The position numbers were made by a program, and so were the translations under genes. The notes below the pieces were generated by a model. That model made no database searches. It had not been told where the DNA came from and saw only the letters and a list, made by a program, of their open reading frames with translations. 64,000 nucleotides of DNA, taken from the NCBI GenBank assembly GCA_020851785.1, contig JADZCC010000034.1:62001-126000 (forward strand), given 5' to 3'. The DNA is from Anaerolineales bacterium. Lineage in GTDB: Bacteria; Chloroflexota; Anaerolineae; Anaerolineales; Villigracilaceae. Positions 40,479 through 49,788 of this stretch are shown piece after piece. The stretch's first letter is position 1. Each line of letters begins with the position of its first letter.

Positions 40479-40482
40479 AAGG

Positions 40483-41820
40483 CTACATATCCCTCAAGCG
40501 CGGATTAAAGATTCGATCCAGCGCGAAACCCAGCATGGCAAAGCCCAGTCCGGTGAACATCAACAAAACCGCCGGTTCCAAGACCCAATAATAACGGCCC
40601 TGATATAAAGCGCCATCCGCGAAAGCGTCGTTAATCACCTTGCCCCAGGTCGGCAGGAGCGGGTCGCCCAACCCCAGCACGGCCAACGAAGCCTCCAAAA
40701 ACACGTACCCAGGCACGGATGAAACCAGGGTGGGGATGAGCAAGGGAACCATGCGCGGGATGAGATAGGTGAAGATGATACGTCCACTGGAAGCGCCATA
40801 GGCCCGCGCCGCTTCGATGTAACTGGCCTCTTTGGATTGCAGGAAGATGGCGCGATAGGATTTAATCGAGCCTCCAAAAATACCAAGCAAGATTGTGATG
40901 CCCAGCATCAGCCAGATGCTCCGCGAGTAGAACGTGCCGACCATGATCAAAATTGCGAGGAACGGCAGGACCAGGTTCACCTCGGTAATGCGTTGAATCA
41001 ATTCGTCAATCCAGCCGCCATACCAGGTGCCAATCGCGGCGATGATCATCGTCAGAAAGGCGGTGCCCAGAGCGGCCACCAGGCCAAACGCCAAAGCAAT
41101 CGGCGTTCCGTACAACAGGGGTAAAAGCAGGTCGCGGCGATATTTATCGGTTCCAGCCAGCCCGTACAAATCGCCATGCAAGACGAGTTCAGCGTCCATG
41201 CCGGATTTACTCTCGAAGGTTGTGCCTTCAATCCGCAATTGATACGTCCCTTTAACCATCTTGCCGGTATCCGGGTTGGTGAAGAGGGCGTTCATGACTC
41301 GCTCGGTCTTCAAACTCTTTTGCAGTTTCAAGTCCTGGGAAACGCGGTAGGTGGTTTTACGATCCACCGCCATTTTGCCAATTTTTATCTCACGCCCGTC
41401 TGGGGTAACTAAAACAACGGAAGCAAAAGGAAGTTTTTGATCAAACGTCGTTGTAAAGTAGAGGGTGATTTCCTGGGGCGGCGCGTCATAGTCGTATTCA
41501 AATGAATACGCCATATCCACGCTGGAAATATCGGCGCTGGCGGCCGTCACCGTTTTGGTCATGCCTCCATCCACAGTGCTGGCTTTAAATGAGACGGGCT
41601 TTTTCGTTTTGGAAAAAAAGTTGTACCAGGCCGGGGCGGCATACTTTGGATTTTGATACCAGACGTCCTCGCCGCCGCGCCATTGTCGCACCGCTTCATC
41701 ATACGGGATGGTGGCCAGCGCGTAAGCGGCAATGCCCAACAAAAGGAGGATGGTGAGCGTCCCCAGCACAGCCGAAGGGTATTGAATCAGTTCGCGGAAA
41801 GTGTTTTTCAAAGCGGTCAT
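40483..41820 (-). CDS. Oligopeptide ABC transporter permease (DppC-type) with large extracytoplasmic insert
   Basis: TM1 then about 190 aa of beta-rich sequence; BPD_transp EAARAYGASSGRIIFTYLIPRMVPLL. Confidence 0.88.
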   Translation of the reverse strand: MTALKNTFRELIQYPSAVLGTLTILLLLGIAAYALATIPYDEAVRQWRGGEDVWYQNPKYAAPAWYNFFSKTKKPVSFKASTVDGGMTKTVTAASADISSVDMAYSFEYDYDAPPQEITLYFTTTFDQKLPFASVVLVTPDGREIKIGKMAVDRKTTYRVSQDLKLQKSLKTERVMNALFTNPDTGKMVKGTYQLRIEGTTFESKSGMDAELVLHGDLYGLAGTDKYRRDLLLPLLYGTPIALAFGLVAALGTAFLTMIIAAIGTWYGGWIDELIQRITEVNLVLPFLAILIMVGTFYSRSIWLMLGITILLGIFGGSIKSYRAIFLQSKEASYIEAARAYGASSGRIIFTYLIPRMVPLLIPTLVSSVPGYVFLEASLAVLGLGDPLLPTWGKVINDAFADGALYQGRYYWVLEPAVLLMFTGLGFAMLGFALDRIFNPRLRDM

Positions 41821-42956
41821 TGGGGGCTTCCTGCGCCCACTTTAACTCTGGGGTCAACGAGGGCATAGACAAAATCAAGCAACAAGACGGTGAGCGCCAA
41901 AAGGTAGGCGTAGATAATGGTCGAACCAACGATGACCGGCGTATCGTAGGCGCCGATTGCGCGGTAGAGCGTAATGCCCAACCCGGGCCAAACGAAGACC
42001 GTTTCGGTGATGGTAAAGCCCGTCCACAAGGCGATCACCAGCAGGGCGAAATTGGTGATAATGGTGGGGAGGGTGGGGCGTAAAATGTAACGGTTCTCCA
42101 CATCGCGCGGCGGAAGCCCCTTGGCCTTGGCCACTTCCACGTAATCTTCGCTGGAGTAAATCAGGAAGAACGTCCGCCAGCTATAAATGCTCAGGAAGAC
42201 GGAGCTGACGATCAGCGACGAAGCGGGGAGGATTAAATGTTTAAGGACGTTGAGTCCATAATCAAACGAATTCGTGGGCGGCGGGGAATCCACCAACCCG
42301 CCAAACGGCAGGATCTTCAAGATCGCCGCAAAAATCAAAATAAAGAAAATTCCATAAAACCAGGCCGGGACTGAGGAAGTTGGCGAAAGCGCGATGGTTA
42401 ATTTATCGAGCCAACTGCCATACTTTCTGGAAAGCGGCAGGGCGATAAAAATACTTCCAAAGAACAATAAAAGCTGAGAGACGCCCGCTAAAAGCAGGGT
42501 GGCGGGCAGGCGCTCCAATAGAATGAGGCGCACTTCTTTTGAGCCGTGGTCGCTAATCATGCGTTGGGCGCGGCCCAGGTTCAAAACCAGGCTGTTGCCC
42601 AAATAACGCATGGAGCGAATCGCAAACGGCTGATCCAAACCCAGGCGCTTTTCTTCTGAAGCGATCTTCTTTTGAATCAATTCCTGTTTTGCTTCTGTCG
42701 TCAGGTTGCGATATTGGGGGTTGGCTAAAATCCCCATAGTGGTGCCTTCGCGGATTTCGTTCCGCATAATCGTATCCACATAACCGCCCATGTTGGCGAT
42801 CAGAATGGTGAGGTACACGCCAATGGCCACGGTGATCATCATCGTTACGATTCTAATTGCCGTAAATTTCATCACCCGCACAACGGCGCTGTTGGAGGCG
42901 ATCTTTTTAGGAACTGACGAATCCTGAGTTGGGGCAGATAAAGATTCGGTGGACAT
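41817..42956 (-). CDS. Oligopeptide ABC transporter permease (DppB-type)
   Basis: YVEVAKAKGLPPRDVENRYILRPTLPTIITNFALLV; 4-bp overlap with the next permease. Confidence 0.9.
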   Translation of the reverse strand: MSTESLSAPTQDSSVPKKIASNSAVVRVMKFTAIRIVTMMITVAIGVYLTILIANMGGYVDTIMRNEIREGTTMGILANPQYRNLTTEAKQELIQKKIASEEKRLGLDQPFAIRSMRYLGNSLVLNLGRAQRMISDHGSKEVRLILLERLPATLLLAGVSQLLLFFGSIFIALPLSRKYGSWLDKLTIALSPTSSVPAWFYGIFFILIFAAILKILPFGGLVDSPPPTNSFDYGLNVLKHLILPASSLIVSSVFLSIYSWRTFFLIYSSEDYVEVAKAKGLPPRDVENRYILRPTLPTIITNFALLVIALWTGFTITETVFVWPGLGITLYRAIGAYDTPVIVGSTIIYAYLLALTVLLLDFVYALVDPRVKVGAGSPQ

Positions 42957-43057
42957 TTCATCCTCACATTCTTTAGTCTATTACACAAAGGAACCCAAAG
43001 GCGCGCTTAAGTTTCGCTCCGCCCTTCGGGAATCTGTCTAATAGCGTTGCTGGCAAG

Positions 43058-43087
43058 CGGGAGGGGCAAGGGTTGATCCCTTGCCCC
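43058..43087 (-). terminator. Hairpin downstream of SBP gene
   Basis: gaggggcaaggg-ttgat-cccttgcccctc. Confidence 0.5.
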
Positions 43088-43109
43088 TCAGAATTACACG
43101 AGCTAAAGC

Positions 43110-45674
43110 TTACGGTAGAACCACGTAATCGAGCGAGGTGAACGCCGGAATGGCGACGGGGATCATCACACCAGCCACTTCGATTCTGCCGGAGCCTGCA
43201 ACCAGTTTCGCAGAAACGTCCGCCGGGATGGTCAGCGTGTAAACGCCTTCATCGCCCGCCGGAGCGCCTTCGCCGACGTAGACGGTCGCGCCGGTTTCGT
43301 CATAGAGCAGGAACTTCACAGCCTTGATGTCTGCGGTGGGGTAGGCATCGCCAGAGGATTTATAGGTGAAGGTCGCGGTGAAATCTGTGGCTTCGCCAAT
43401 TTTGACTTCGGAAGGTCCATCGAGGGCGGCTTCCGCTAACGGGGCTTGTCCAAACTTGGACCAGCGGTCAGCTAAATCTGGGAAGTCGGCGTTGTTCTTG
43501 ACAACCGCAGAGCCAGCGTTCAAGTCCACAGAGTCCAGATAGTAGGGGCCGGTTCCATCCCAGAAATGACCACGGGCGGCGTACCAGTCTTTGAGGGCGG
43601 TGTAGCGAGCCGCGGCTTCATCCGCAGTCAGGTAGGCGCCCATCACTTCAGGATACGGGATGGTCTTATCGGTAATCGCCTGATCCAGATACTTGGAAAG
43701 GGTTTCCAGGCTCGGGCCGCCAATGAGGCTCATCCATTCCTTCTCAAAGCGGTCGGCTTGGCCGGTTCCCCAGGCCAGTTCTTTGGCGGCCACGGCGGCA
43801 TTGCCAACGGCAATCGTCTGCCAGGGGGCTTCGCCATAACCGTAGTTGGGCCACCAGGTGGCGATATTCAATTCAGCGTCGGAATAGACGTTGTCGTCAT
43901 AGGTCGCAATGACGAGCGGGTCGGCAGAAACGATCTGCACGCCCTTGAAGTGCGAGAGGAAGGCTTCCAGGTTGCCAGCGGTATCTTCGTCGTAGATCGC
44001 GCTACCTTCCTTGCTGTAGTCAAAGCTTTCGATCATAGCCATCACAAAGTCAGCGGCGGAGAGGTTGCTTCCATCGTGCCATTTGACGGTTTTGAACATA
44101 TCGGCCGGGTAGTAAATAACGGATTTGCTCTTGGCGGTTGTGCCATCCGGGAATTTCTCGGCGGCGGTGACGAACTTGCCAGTCGCGGGGTCCCAATCCA
44201 CCCAGGCGTCAGCCGGAACGGGGATTGAATCTTCAAAGGACAGGTTGACCCAGCCCAGGCTGGCTTCGACCGGAATGCCTTTTTCAATCACCAGATCAGC
44301 CTTTTCAGCGCGTAGAGGCCACGCCAAACCGGTATATGGATCGGGCATGATACCGCGGCTACCGGTGGCGTTTTGGATGTAGGTGCTGGTGACCCAGTTG
44401 GAGCCGTTGACTGGATTCCACGGGTCGGTGAAGATCGTGCTGGTGGTGCCGACTTTAACCTGGCCGCCTTCTTTATCCGCAAAGCGCATGGTGTAGGGAG
44501 ACATGAACGTGGTTTCCACGCCTGCGCCCACATCAGAACTCACTTGCAAGTCGCAACGGAATGGAGAATAGCCTTGCAAGTCAACCGTCCAGATCTGAAG
44601 AGAATCTTCAATGGACAACGGCAGAGCTTCAGCCATCAGGTCGTGGCGTTCTTCAAGGGTCTTGTAATTGCCGTTCGCCAAATCATCGCCAACTTGTTGG
44701 AACTTGGCGTCGGACTGATTGGCAGTGAACAGCGGAATGCCTTGTGGGCTATCCGGCAGATACATTTCCTGGAAGATGGTGCGGCTATCGCGGCTTAAGC
44801 CATTCGAGGCCCAACCGCCGGTGTAAATGTCCCATTGCCCTTCGGTTGGATCAGAGCCAATCCAGAGCGGGGAGAGGTCGGAGGATTTGCCTTCTTTGCG
44901 ATCCACCGTGAAGCCGAGGGCTTCCAACTGGGTGGCAAAGTAGTTGCCTTGTGGCAGGCGGGTGCCATCGCCATCGTTGCGGATTAACAAAATGATGGTC
45001 ACTGGAGCGCCGTTATATTGCCACTTGCCGTCGGAGCCTTTAGTCGCGCCCAGTTCGGCCATTTGCGCGTCAACCACTTCCTGCGCCTTGGCCATATTGT
45101 AGGCATATTTGGCTTCCAAACCGCGCGCCACGTCAATCAAGTCGGTGTAGTCCACCAACTGCGTCGCGAGCACGGTGAACTTCGGCAATGCGCCGCCCGC
45201 ATAAATTTCCTGATTGATGTAGTTACGATCCAGCGCCCAGTTCATCGCCTCGCGGATTTTGCGGTCAGAGAACGGGTTCAGCCGTCCATCGGCATATTCG
45301 TGTTTGTCAGAACCATAGGGGTTGAAGATGAAGCCGTAGTACAACCCATAGGACTGGGTGTAGCACAGGTTCGCATCTTTAATTTCGGCAAGTTTATCGG
45401 AAGCGACGCCATAACTGAACAGGTCAATCGCTCCAGCGGTAATTTGCGTGATCGCGGATTGAGTGTCCACGACGGAATAGTCAATTTCATCCAGCCAGCC
45501 GCCATGACGGGTGGTGGGGGCCGCAGTGGGTTCAGCGGTAGGGGCCTCGGTGGCCGGGGCCTGAGTAGCGGGCGCTTCGGTTACAGCCGGGGCCTGGGTG
45601 GCGGCTCCGCCGCACGCAGAGAGGGCCATGCTGGCAATCACCAGAAGCGACAACAAGGTAAACAGTTTACGCAT
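43110..45674 (-). CDS. Oligopeptide ABC transporter substrate-binding lipoprotein, 854 aa
   Basis: MRKLFTLLSLLVIASMALSACGG lipobox; SDRKIREAMNWALDRNYINQEIY; FKTVKWHDGSNLSAADFVMAMI. Confidence 0.85.
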   Translation of the reverse strand: MRKLFTLLSLLVIASMALSACGGAATQAPAVTEAPATQAPATEAPTAEPTAAPTTRHGGWLDEIDYSVVDTQSAITQITAGAIDLFSYGVASDKLAEIKDANLCYTQSYGLYYGFIFNPYGSDKHEYADGRLNPFSDRKIREAMNWALDRNYINQEIYAGGALPKFTVLATQLVDYTDLIDVARGLEAKYAYNMAKAQEVVDAQMAELGATKGSDGKWQYNGAPVTIILLIRNDGDGTRLPQGNYFATQLEALGFTVDRKEGKSSDLSPLWIGSDPTEGQWDIYTGGWASNGLSRDSRTIFQEMYLPDSPQGIPLFTANQSDAKFQQVGDDLANGNYKTLEERHDLMAEALPLSIEDSLQIWTVDLQGYSPFRCDLQVSSDVGAGVETTFMSPYTMRFADKEGGQVKVGTTSTIFTDPWNPVNGSNWVTSTYIQNATGSRGIMPDPYTGLAWPLRAEKADLVIEKGIPVEASLGWVNLSFEDSIPVPADAWVDWDPATGKFVTAAEKFPDGTTAKSKSVIYYPADMFKTVKWHDGSNLSAADFVMAMIESFDYSKEGSAIYDEDTAGNLEAFLSHFKGVQIVSADPLVIATYDDNVYSDAELNIATWWPNYGYGEAPWQTIAVGNAAVAAKELAWGTGQADRFEKEWMSLIGGPSLETLSKYLDQAITDKTIPYPEVMGAYLTADEAAARYTALKDWYAARGHFWDGTGPYYLDSVDLNAGSAVVKNNADFPDLADRWSKFGQAPLAEAALDGPSEVKIGEATDFTATFTYKSSGDAYPTADIKAVKFLLYDETGATVYVGEGAPAGDEGVYTLTIPADVSAKLVAGSGRIEVAGVMIPVAIPAFTSLDYVVLP

Positions 45675-45675
45675 T

Positions 45676-45744
45676 TTATTTTCTCCTCACATTTGTTGAT
45701 AATAAAATCGTGACACGAACCGTGCGAACATCCTTCAACCGCAT
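45676..45744 (-). promoter_or_regulatory. Candidate leader uORF upstream of SBP gene
   Basis: TTAAAGGAGGTGATGCGG; 22-codon frame MRLKDVRTVRVTILLSTNVRRK ending 1 nt before the SBP start. Confidence 0.4.
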
Positions 45745-45842
45745 CACCTCCTTTAATTGCAAATTAGAAAAGGCTACCAGCGCGTACATCTGCCTAATAC
45801 AAGCGCAAGTCGCCATAAGCGACTTGCGGAATGACCAGAAAA

Positions 45843-46829
45843 TTATTGAGAGCCGCGCATGCGAGGGTCCAGCGCGTCGCGCAAGCCGTCGCCGAGGAAG
45901 GTAAAGGAAAGCACGATCAGGGCGACGCAAACTGCGGGAGATAACAAAAGATAAGGCTGGGCATTAATCGAGGTCTGCCCGTCCAGCATCAGCGAGCCCC
46001 AACTGGTGATAAAAAAAGCGTCCGGGTTGGTGGTTGGCTTAAGCCCCAGCCCCAAATATCCGAGGATCGCTTCGGTAATGATCATGCCGGGGATCATAAA
46101 CGAACCTTGCACAATGACCGGACCCCAAACGTTGGGCAGGAGGTGACGGAACATGATTTGCGAATCTTTCACGCCAATGCTCCGCGCCGCTTCGACAAAC
46201 TCCTTTTGTTTCAGCGAAAGCACCTGCCCGCGCACAATCCGCGCAATGCCCACCCAGTTGATCAACGCCAGCGCGAAAAATAAGAGGAAGAGCCCGTTCA
46301 TAAACTGGCCAATCACGGTATCCCGCAGGGAAATCAACGCGATAATAAAAAACAAGAGGTCGGGAAAGCCATACATGATGTCGGTCAGGCGCATCAAAAA
46401 ATTATCCCAACGCCCGCCGTAGTAGCCAGCCATCATGCCCACGAAAGTTCCAAGCGCAATGATGATAAACGTCGGCGCAAAACCCACCATCATCGAAACG
46501 CGCGAACCGTAGAGCACGCGGCTAAAGACGTCGCGCCCAAGGGTGTCGGTACCCAAGAGAAAATCCGCTTCGCCTTTTTTCCCATCTGCGGCTTTTTCAA
46601 CCCAGGCTGGGGGGAGGAACCCCTTGCCGCTATTGAGCTGAATCGGGTTATGCGGGGAAAGGACGTTCGCAAAAATCGCCATTAACAGGAAGGAAACGAT
46701 CAGGATGATTCCCAGCACAGCCACTTTGTTGCGGATCAGACGCCCCCAGGCTTCCTGCGCGGGCGTGCGCGAAACCTTCTTCTGCGTAGCGTCCAACGAC
46801 GCGATGTGATTAACATTGCCAGTAGCCAT
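45843..46829 (-). CDS. Oligopeptide ABC transporter permease (DppC-type)
   Basis: LLGTDTLGRDVFSRVLYGSRVSMMVG, EAARSIGVKDSQIMFRHLLPNVWGPVIV. Confidence 0.94.
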   Translation of the reverse strand: MATGNVNHIASLDATQKKVSRTPAQEAWGRLIRNKVAVLGIILIVSFLLMAIFANVLSPHNPIQLNSGKGFLPPAWVEKAADGKKGEADFLLGTDTLGRDVFSRVLYGSRVSMMVGFAPTFIIIALGTFVGMMAGYYGGRWDNFLMRLTDIMYGFPDLLFFIIALISLRDTVIGQFMNGLFLLFFALALINWVGIARIVRGQVLSLKQKEFVEAARSIGVKDSQIMFRHLLPNVWGPVIVQGSFMIPGMIITEAILGYLGLGLKPTTNPDAFFITSWGSLMLDGQTSINAQPYLLLSPAVCVALIVLSFTFLGDGLRDALDPRMRGSQ

Positions 46830-46833
46830 ACGC

Positions 46834-47835
46834 CTACTCCTCCAACCGAATACGCGGATCAATCAGCACGTATAGAAAGTCCACGCTCAAATTCGCCAAC
46901 GAAACCATTAACACATACAGTAAAGTTGTGCCCAGAATCATGGAGTAGTCGCGCTGGGAAATCGCAGTGACATAAGCGCGACCCATGCCAGGAAAACTGA
47001 ACATCGTTTCAATAATGAAAGAACCGGTCACTAAACCAGCCAAAGCGGGTCCTAAAATTGTGGTGACTGGAATGAGCGCATTCCGTAACATGTGACGCCA
47101 AATCACCACGCGTTCATGCAGGCCCTTCGCGCGGGCAGTGCGGATGTAATCCTGCCGTAAAACCTCGAGCATGGAGGCCCGCGTCAGGCGCGCAGTAAAT
47201 GCCAATGTGCCAAAACCTAAAACGACGGCCGGTAAAACCCAAGCTTTAACTTCGTCCCAGTTTTTAGGGACCACGCTGACCCAATGTAAACCTGTGGCAA
47301 AAATAATAATCAGAAAAATAGCCATCACAAAATTAGGGACGGAGATCCCAATTGAGGAGATAAATCCACTCAAGTAGTCCGCCCAGGAATTTTGCTTTAA
47401 CGCCGCCAAAATGCCCGCTGGGATTCCCAACACGATGGCAAAGGCTAAAGAGATCAGCCCCAGGCGCAGAGAATATCCAAAGCGGCTATATTCGAAGCTT
47501 TTGCCCTTGGGCGGCTTAAAAAGAATATCTTGAACTGAACTCCCCCGCACGCGATAAGAAGGTCCTAAATTACCGCAAATCACCCCACAGACAAACTTGC
47601 CGTCCTTGGCGCTCACGTCTCCGAAGACGTAAGCGGTAAACTGCCTCCAGAGGGGTTTATCCAGACCATAATAGGCATTCAAAACTTTCTGAGTGCCGGC
47701 GTCCACCTGACGGGCGCTTAAATCGCGATCCCACGGTCCACCAGGGGCGGCGTGCATTAAAACAAAAGTAATCAACGCCACGATAAATAATACCGGGAAG
47801 AGCCAAAGAAAACGCCTGATGAAATAGGTGGACAT
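46834..47835 (-). CDS. Oligopeptide ABC transporter permease (DppB-type)
   Basis: MSTYFIRRFLWLFPVLFIVALITFVLMHAAPGGPWD; DYIRTARAKGLHERVVIWRHMLRNALIPV. Confidence 0.94.
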   Translation of the reverse strand: MSTYFIRRFLWLFPVLFIVALITFVLMHAAPGGPWDRDLSARQVDAGTQKVLNAYYGLDKPLWRQFTAYVFGDVSAKDGKFVCGVICGNLGPSYRVRGSSVQDILFKPPKGKSFEYSRFGYSLRLGLISLAFAIVLGIPAGILAALKQNSWADYLSGFISSIGISVPNFVMAIFLIIIFATGLHWVSVVPKNWDEVKAWVLPAVVLGFGTLAFTARLTRASMLEVLRQDYIRTARAKGLHERVVIWRHMLRNALIPVTTILGPALAGLVTGSFIIETMFSFPGMGRAYVTAISQRDYSMILGTTLLYVLMVSLANLSVDFLYVLIDPRIRLEE

Positions 47836-47875
47836 GTTTCAATCTCCTGACGAGCGCTGACGCACAAAATCAAGG

Positions 47876-47904
47876 CAGGCTGGCCCAAAATTTGGGCCAG
47901 CCTG
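47876..47904 (-). terminator. Hairpin downstream of SBP gene
   Basis: aggctggcccaaaatttgggccagcct. Confidence 0.6.
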
Positions 47905-47915
47905 TTTATTACAAA

Positions 47916-49679
47916 TTACTGAGTGGGTTCAGAAACGGTGATGGAAAGCGGGTCGTTATCGCCAATCCAGCCGGAATCCATGGGGGTTTGGTGTAAGCCA
48001 GTCACCCAGGGTTTGACCAGATAGGTGTTCACGTTGTTCCACATGAAGGCCACAGGAGCGCCAGCGACAAGCATATCTTGCGCTTGCTTGTAGAGGTCAG
48101 CGCGCTTGGCAGGGTCGAGTTCGCCGTCAGCTTGCAACAGCAAAGCGTCCAATTCCGGGTTGGAGTAGCCAATGCGTTCGCCGAACGCGCCGGTCTTCCA
48201 ATAGACGCTGAGCCAGTTTTGTGGATCTGGGTAGTCCGCGCACCAGCCGAGGATGAACATTTGCGGAGCGGTGTTCACGTCCTTGGTCAGGCCGGTGTAG
48301 GTGGTGGGTTCAACGGGGTTGAGCGGAATGTCAATGCCCAAAACTTCCTTCCACTTGGCAACCAGCCATTCGTTGCGGGTGCGGTTGCGTGGGGTGTCGG
48401 AGAAGGTGTCGGTGATTTCAATGGCTTTGCCATCGGTACCGATCAATTTGCCGCCTTCAACTTTGTAGCCAGCGTCGGTCAAAGTTTGGAGAGCCTTGGC
48501 GGCATCGTAGCCCCAGCGGGTTTCGCCATCTTGGTAGCCTGGGAAGCCCTTCGGAATCCAGGTCAAGGTGGGGGAACCAAGTCCCTTGAGCACGTCGGTC
48601 ACCCAGCCTTCGCGATCCAAAGCATAGGCAAACGCCTCGCGAACTTTAGGATCGTTGAAGGGGGCTTTCAATTGGTGGAACATCACGGCGAAAGTACAAG
48701 AGCCGGGGTAGATGTTGGCTTCCTTGCTCAAGACCGGGTCCGCTTGCACGGTGGCGAGGTCTTCAGCGGCCAAGCCGTTGATGTCCAATTCGTTGTTCTT
48801 GTAGGCTTCGAAGGCCACTGCGCCGTCGGTGATGAAGGAATAGTCCAAATCATAGGTCGGAACGCCAGCCCAATAGTGTTCGTTGGGGGTGAAGTGAACG
48901 TTCACGCCTTGTTCGAGGTTGGAAACCACGAAAGGACCATTGCCCAAGTGATTGGCGCCGTCTAACCACCAGGTGTCGCCGCCAGCTTCGATCAATTCTT
49001 GCTTGGCGGGGAAGGTCACCCACAAGGAAGCGACGGTGTGGAAGTAAGGAGCAGGTTGCGGGAATTTGAGGGTGAGGGTATTGCAGTCCGCATCTTCATA
49101 TCCAGTACAAGCGGCGCCGTCGGCATGGGAAGCCTTGACGCTTTCCATCACAGCGGCTTTTTCGTCATCGCAACTCTCGGTACAAGTGCGCCAGGCGGCC
49201 GCGCCGAGGATGTCGTCCGTAATCGCGGCGTATTCGCCAGCGGTGGCGGGGTCAATGTTGCGGTGCAGGGAATACTCAAAGCGAGCGGCGTTCAGCAAAG
49301 AACCATCGCTATAAGTCAGGCCTGAGCGCAGGGTGAAGGCCAATTCCGTGGCGTCGTCGTTGTACTTCCAGGATTCCGCGGCGGCCGGGACGGTATTGAG
49401 ATCGCCATCCAAGCGGGTCAAACCTTCGTAAGCCATTTTCAAAACGGCGATTTCATTCACGAAGGATGATTTTTGTGGGTCGAGCATGTCTGGGAAAGAA
49501 CCCAGGTTCACGCGCAGGGTGCCGTGATAGGCAGGCGCTTCGGTCGCGGCGGGAGCATCAGTGGCGACAGGAGCATCGGTGGCGGCTGGGGCCTGGGTCG
49601 CCGGAGCGGGAGTTCCGCACGCGGCGAGGACCATGCTAGCCATCACCAAAAGGCTCAACAGAGTAAAAAATTTACGCAT
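47916..49679 (-). CDS. Oligopeptide ABC transporter substrate-binding lipoprotein (SBP_bac_5)
   Basis: MRKFFTLLSLLVMASMVLAACGT; LRVNLGSFPDMLDPQKSSFVNEIAVLKMAYEGLTRLD. Confidence 0.95.
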   Translation of the reverse strand: MRKFFTLLSLLVMASMVLAACGTPAPATQAPAATDAPVATDAPAATEAPAYHGTLRVNLGSFPDMLDPQKSSFVNEIAVLKMAYEGLTRLDGDLNTVPAAAESWKYNDDATELAFTLRSGLTYSDGSLLNAARFEYSLHRNIDPATAGEYAAITDDILGAAAWRTCTESCDDEKAAVMESVKASHADGAACTGYEDADCNTLTLKFPQPAPYFHTVASLWVTFPAKQELIEAGGDTWWLDGANHLGNGPFVVSNLEQGVNVHFTPNEHYWAGVPTYDLDYSFITDGAVAFEAYKNNELDINGLAAEDLATVQADPVLSKEANIYPGSCTFAVMFHQLKAPFNDPKVREAFAYALDREGWVTDVLKGLGSPTLTWIPKGFPGYQDGETRWGYDAAKALQTLTDAGYKVEGGKLIGTDGKAIEITDTFSDTPRNRTRNEWLVAKWKEVLGIDIPLNPVEPTTYTGLTKDVNTAPQMFILGWCADYPDPQNWLSVYWKTGAFGERIGYSNPELDALLLQADGELDPAKRADLYKQAQDMLVAGAPVAFMWNNVNTYLVKPWVTGLHQTPMDSGWIGDNDPLSITVSEPTQ

Positions 49680-49710
49680 TTTTCTTTCTCCTCATAAAAT
49701 TTGGTAACAG

Positions 49711-49761
49711 TTAACGAACACGACAATTGAGCGAAGGATAAATTAACAACCTGTGTCGCAT
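49711..49761 (-). promoter_or_regulatory. Candidate leader uORF upstream of SBP gene
   Basis: TTGAAAGGAGGTGATGCGAC; MRHRLLIYPSLNCRVR*, same motif and similar position as at 45744. Confidence 0.35.
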
Positions 49762-49788
49762 CACCTCCTTTCAAGGGGGATCTAAAAA

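Noticed and set aside
48078-48965. 295-aa ORF on the plus strand, and similar long antisense ORFs at 39753-40508, 43566-44228 and 45018-45713
   Set aside because: They lie antisense to clear ABC transporter genes, have skewed composition and no recognisable domains; shadow ORFs from codon bias.
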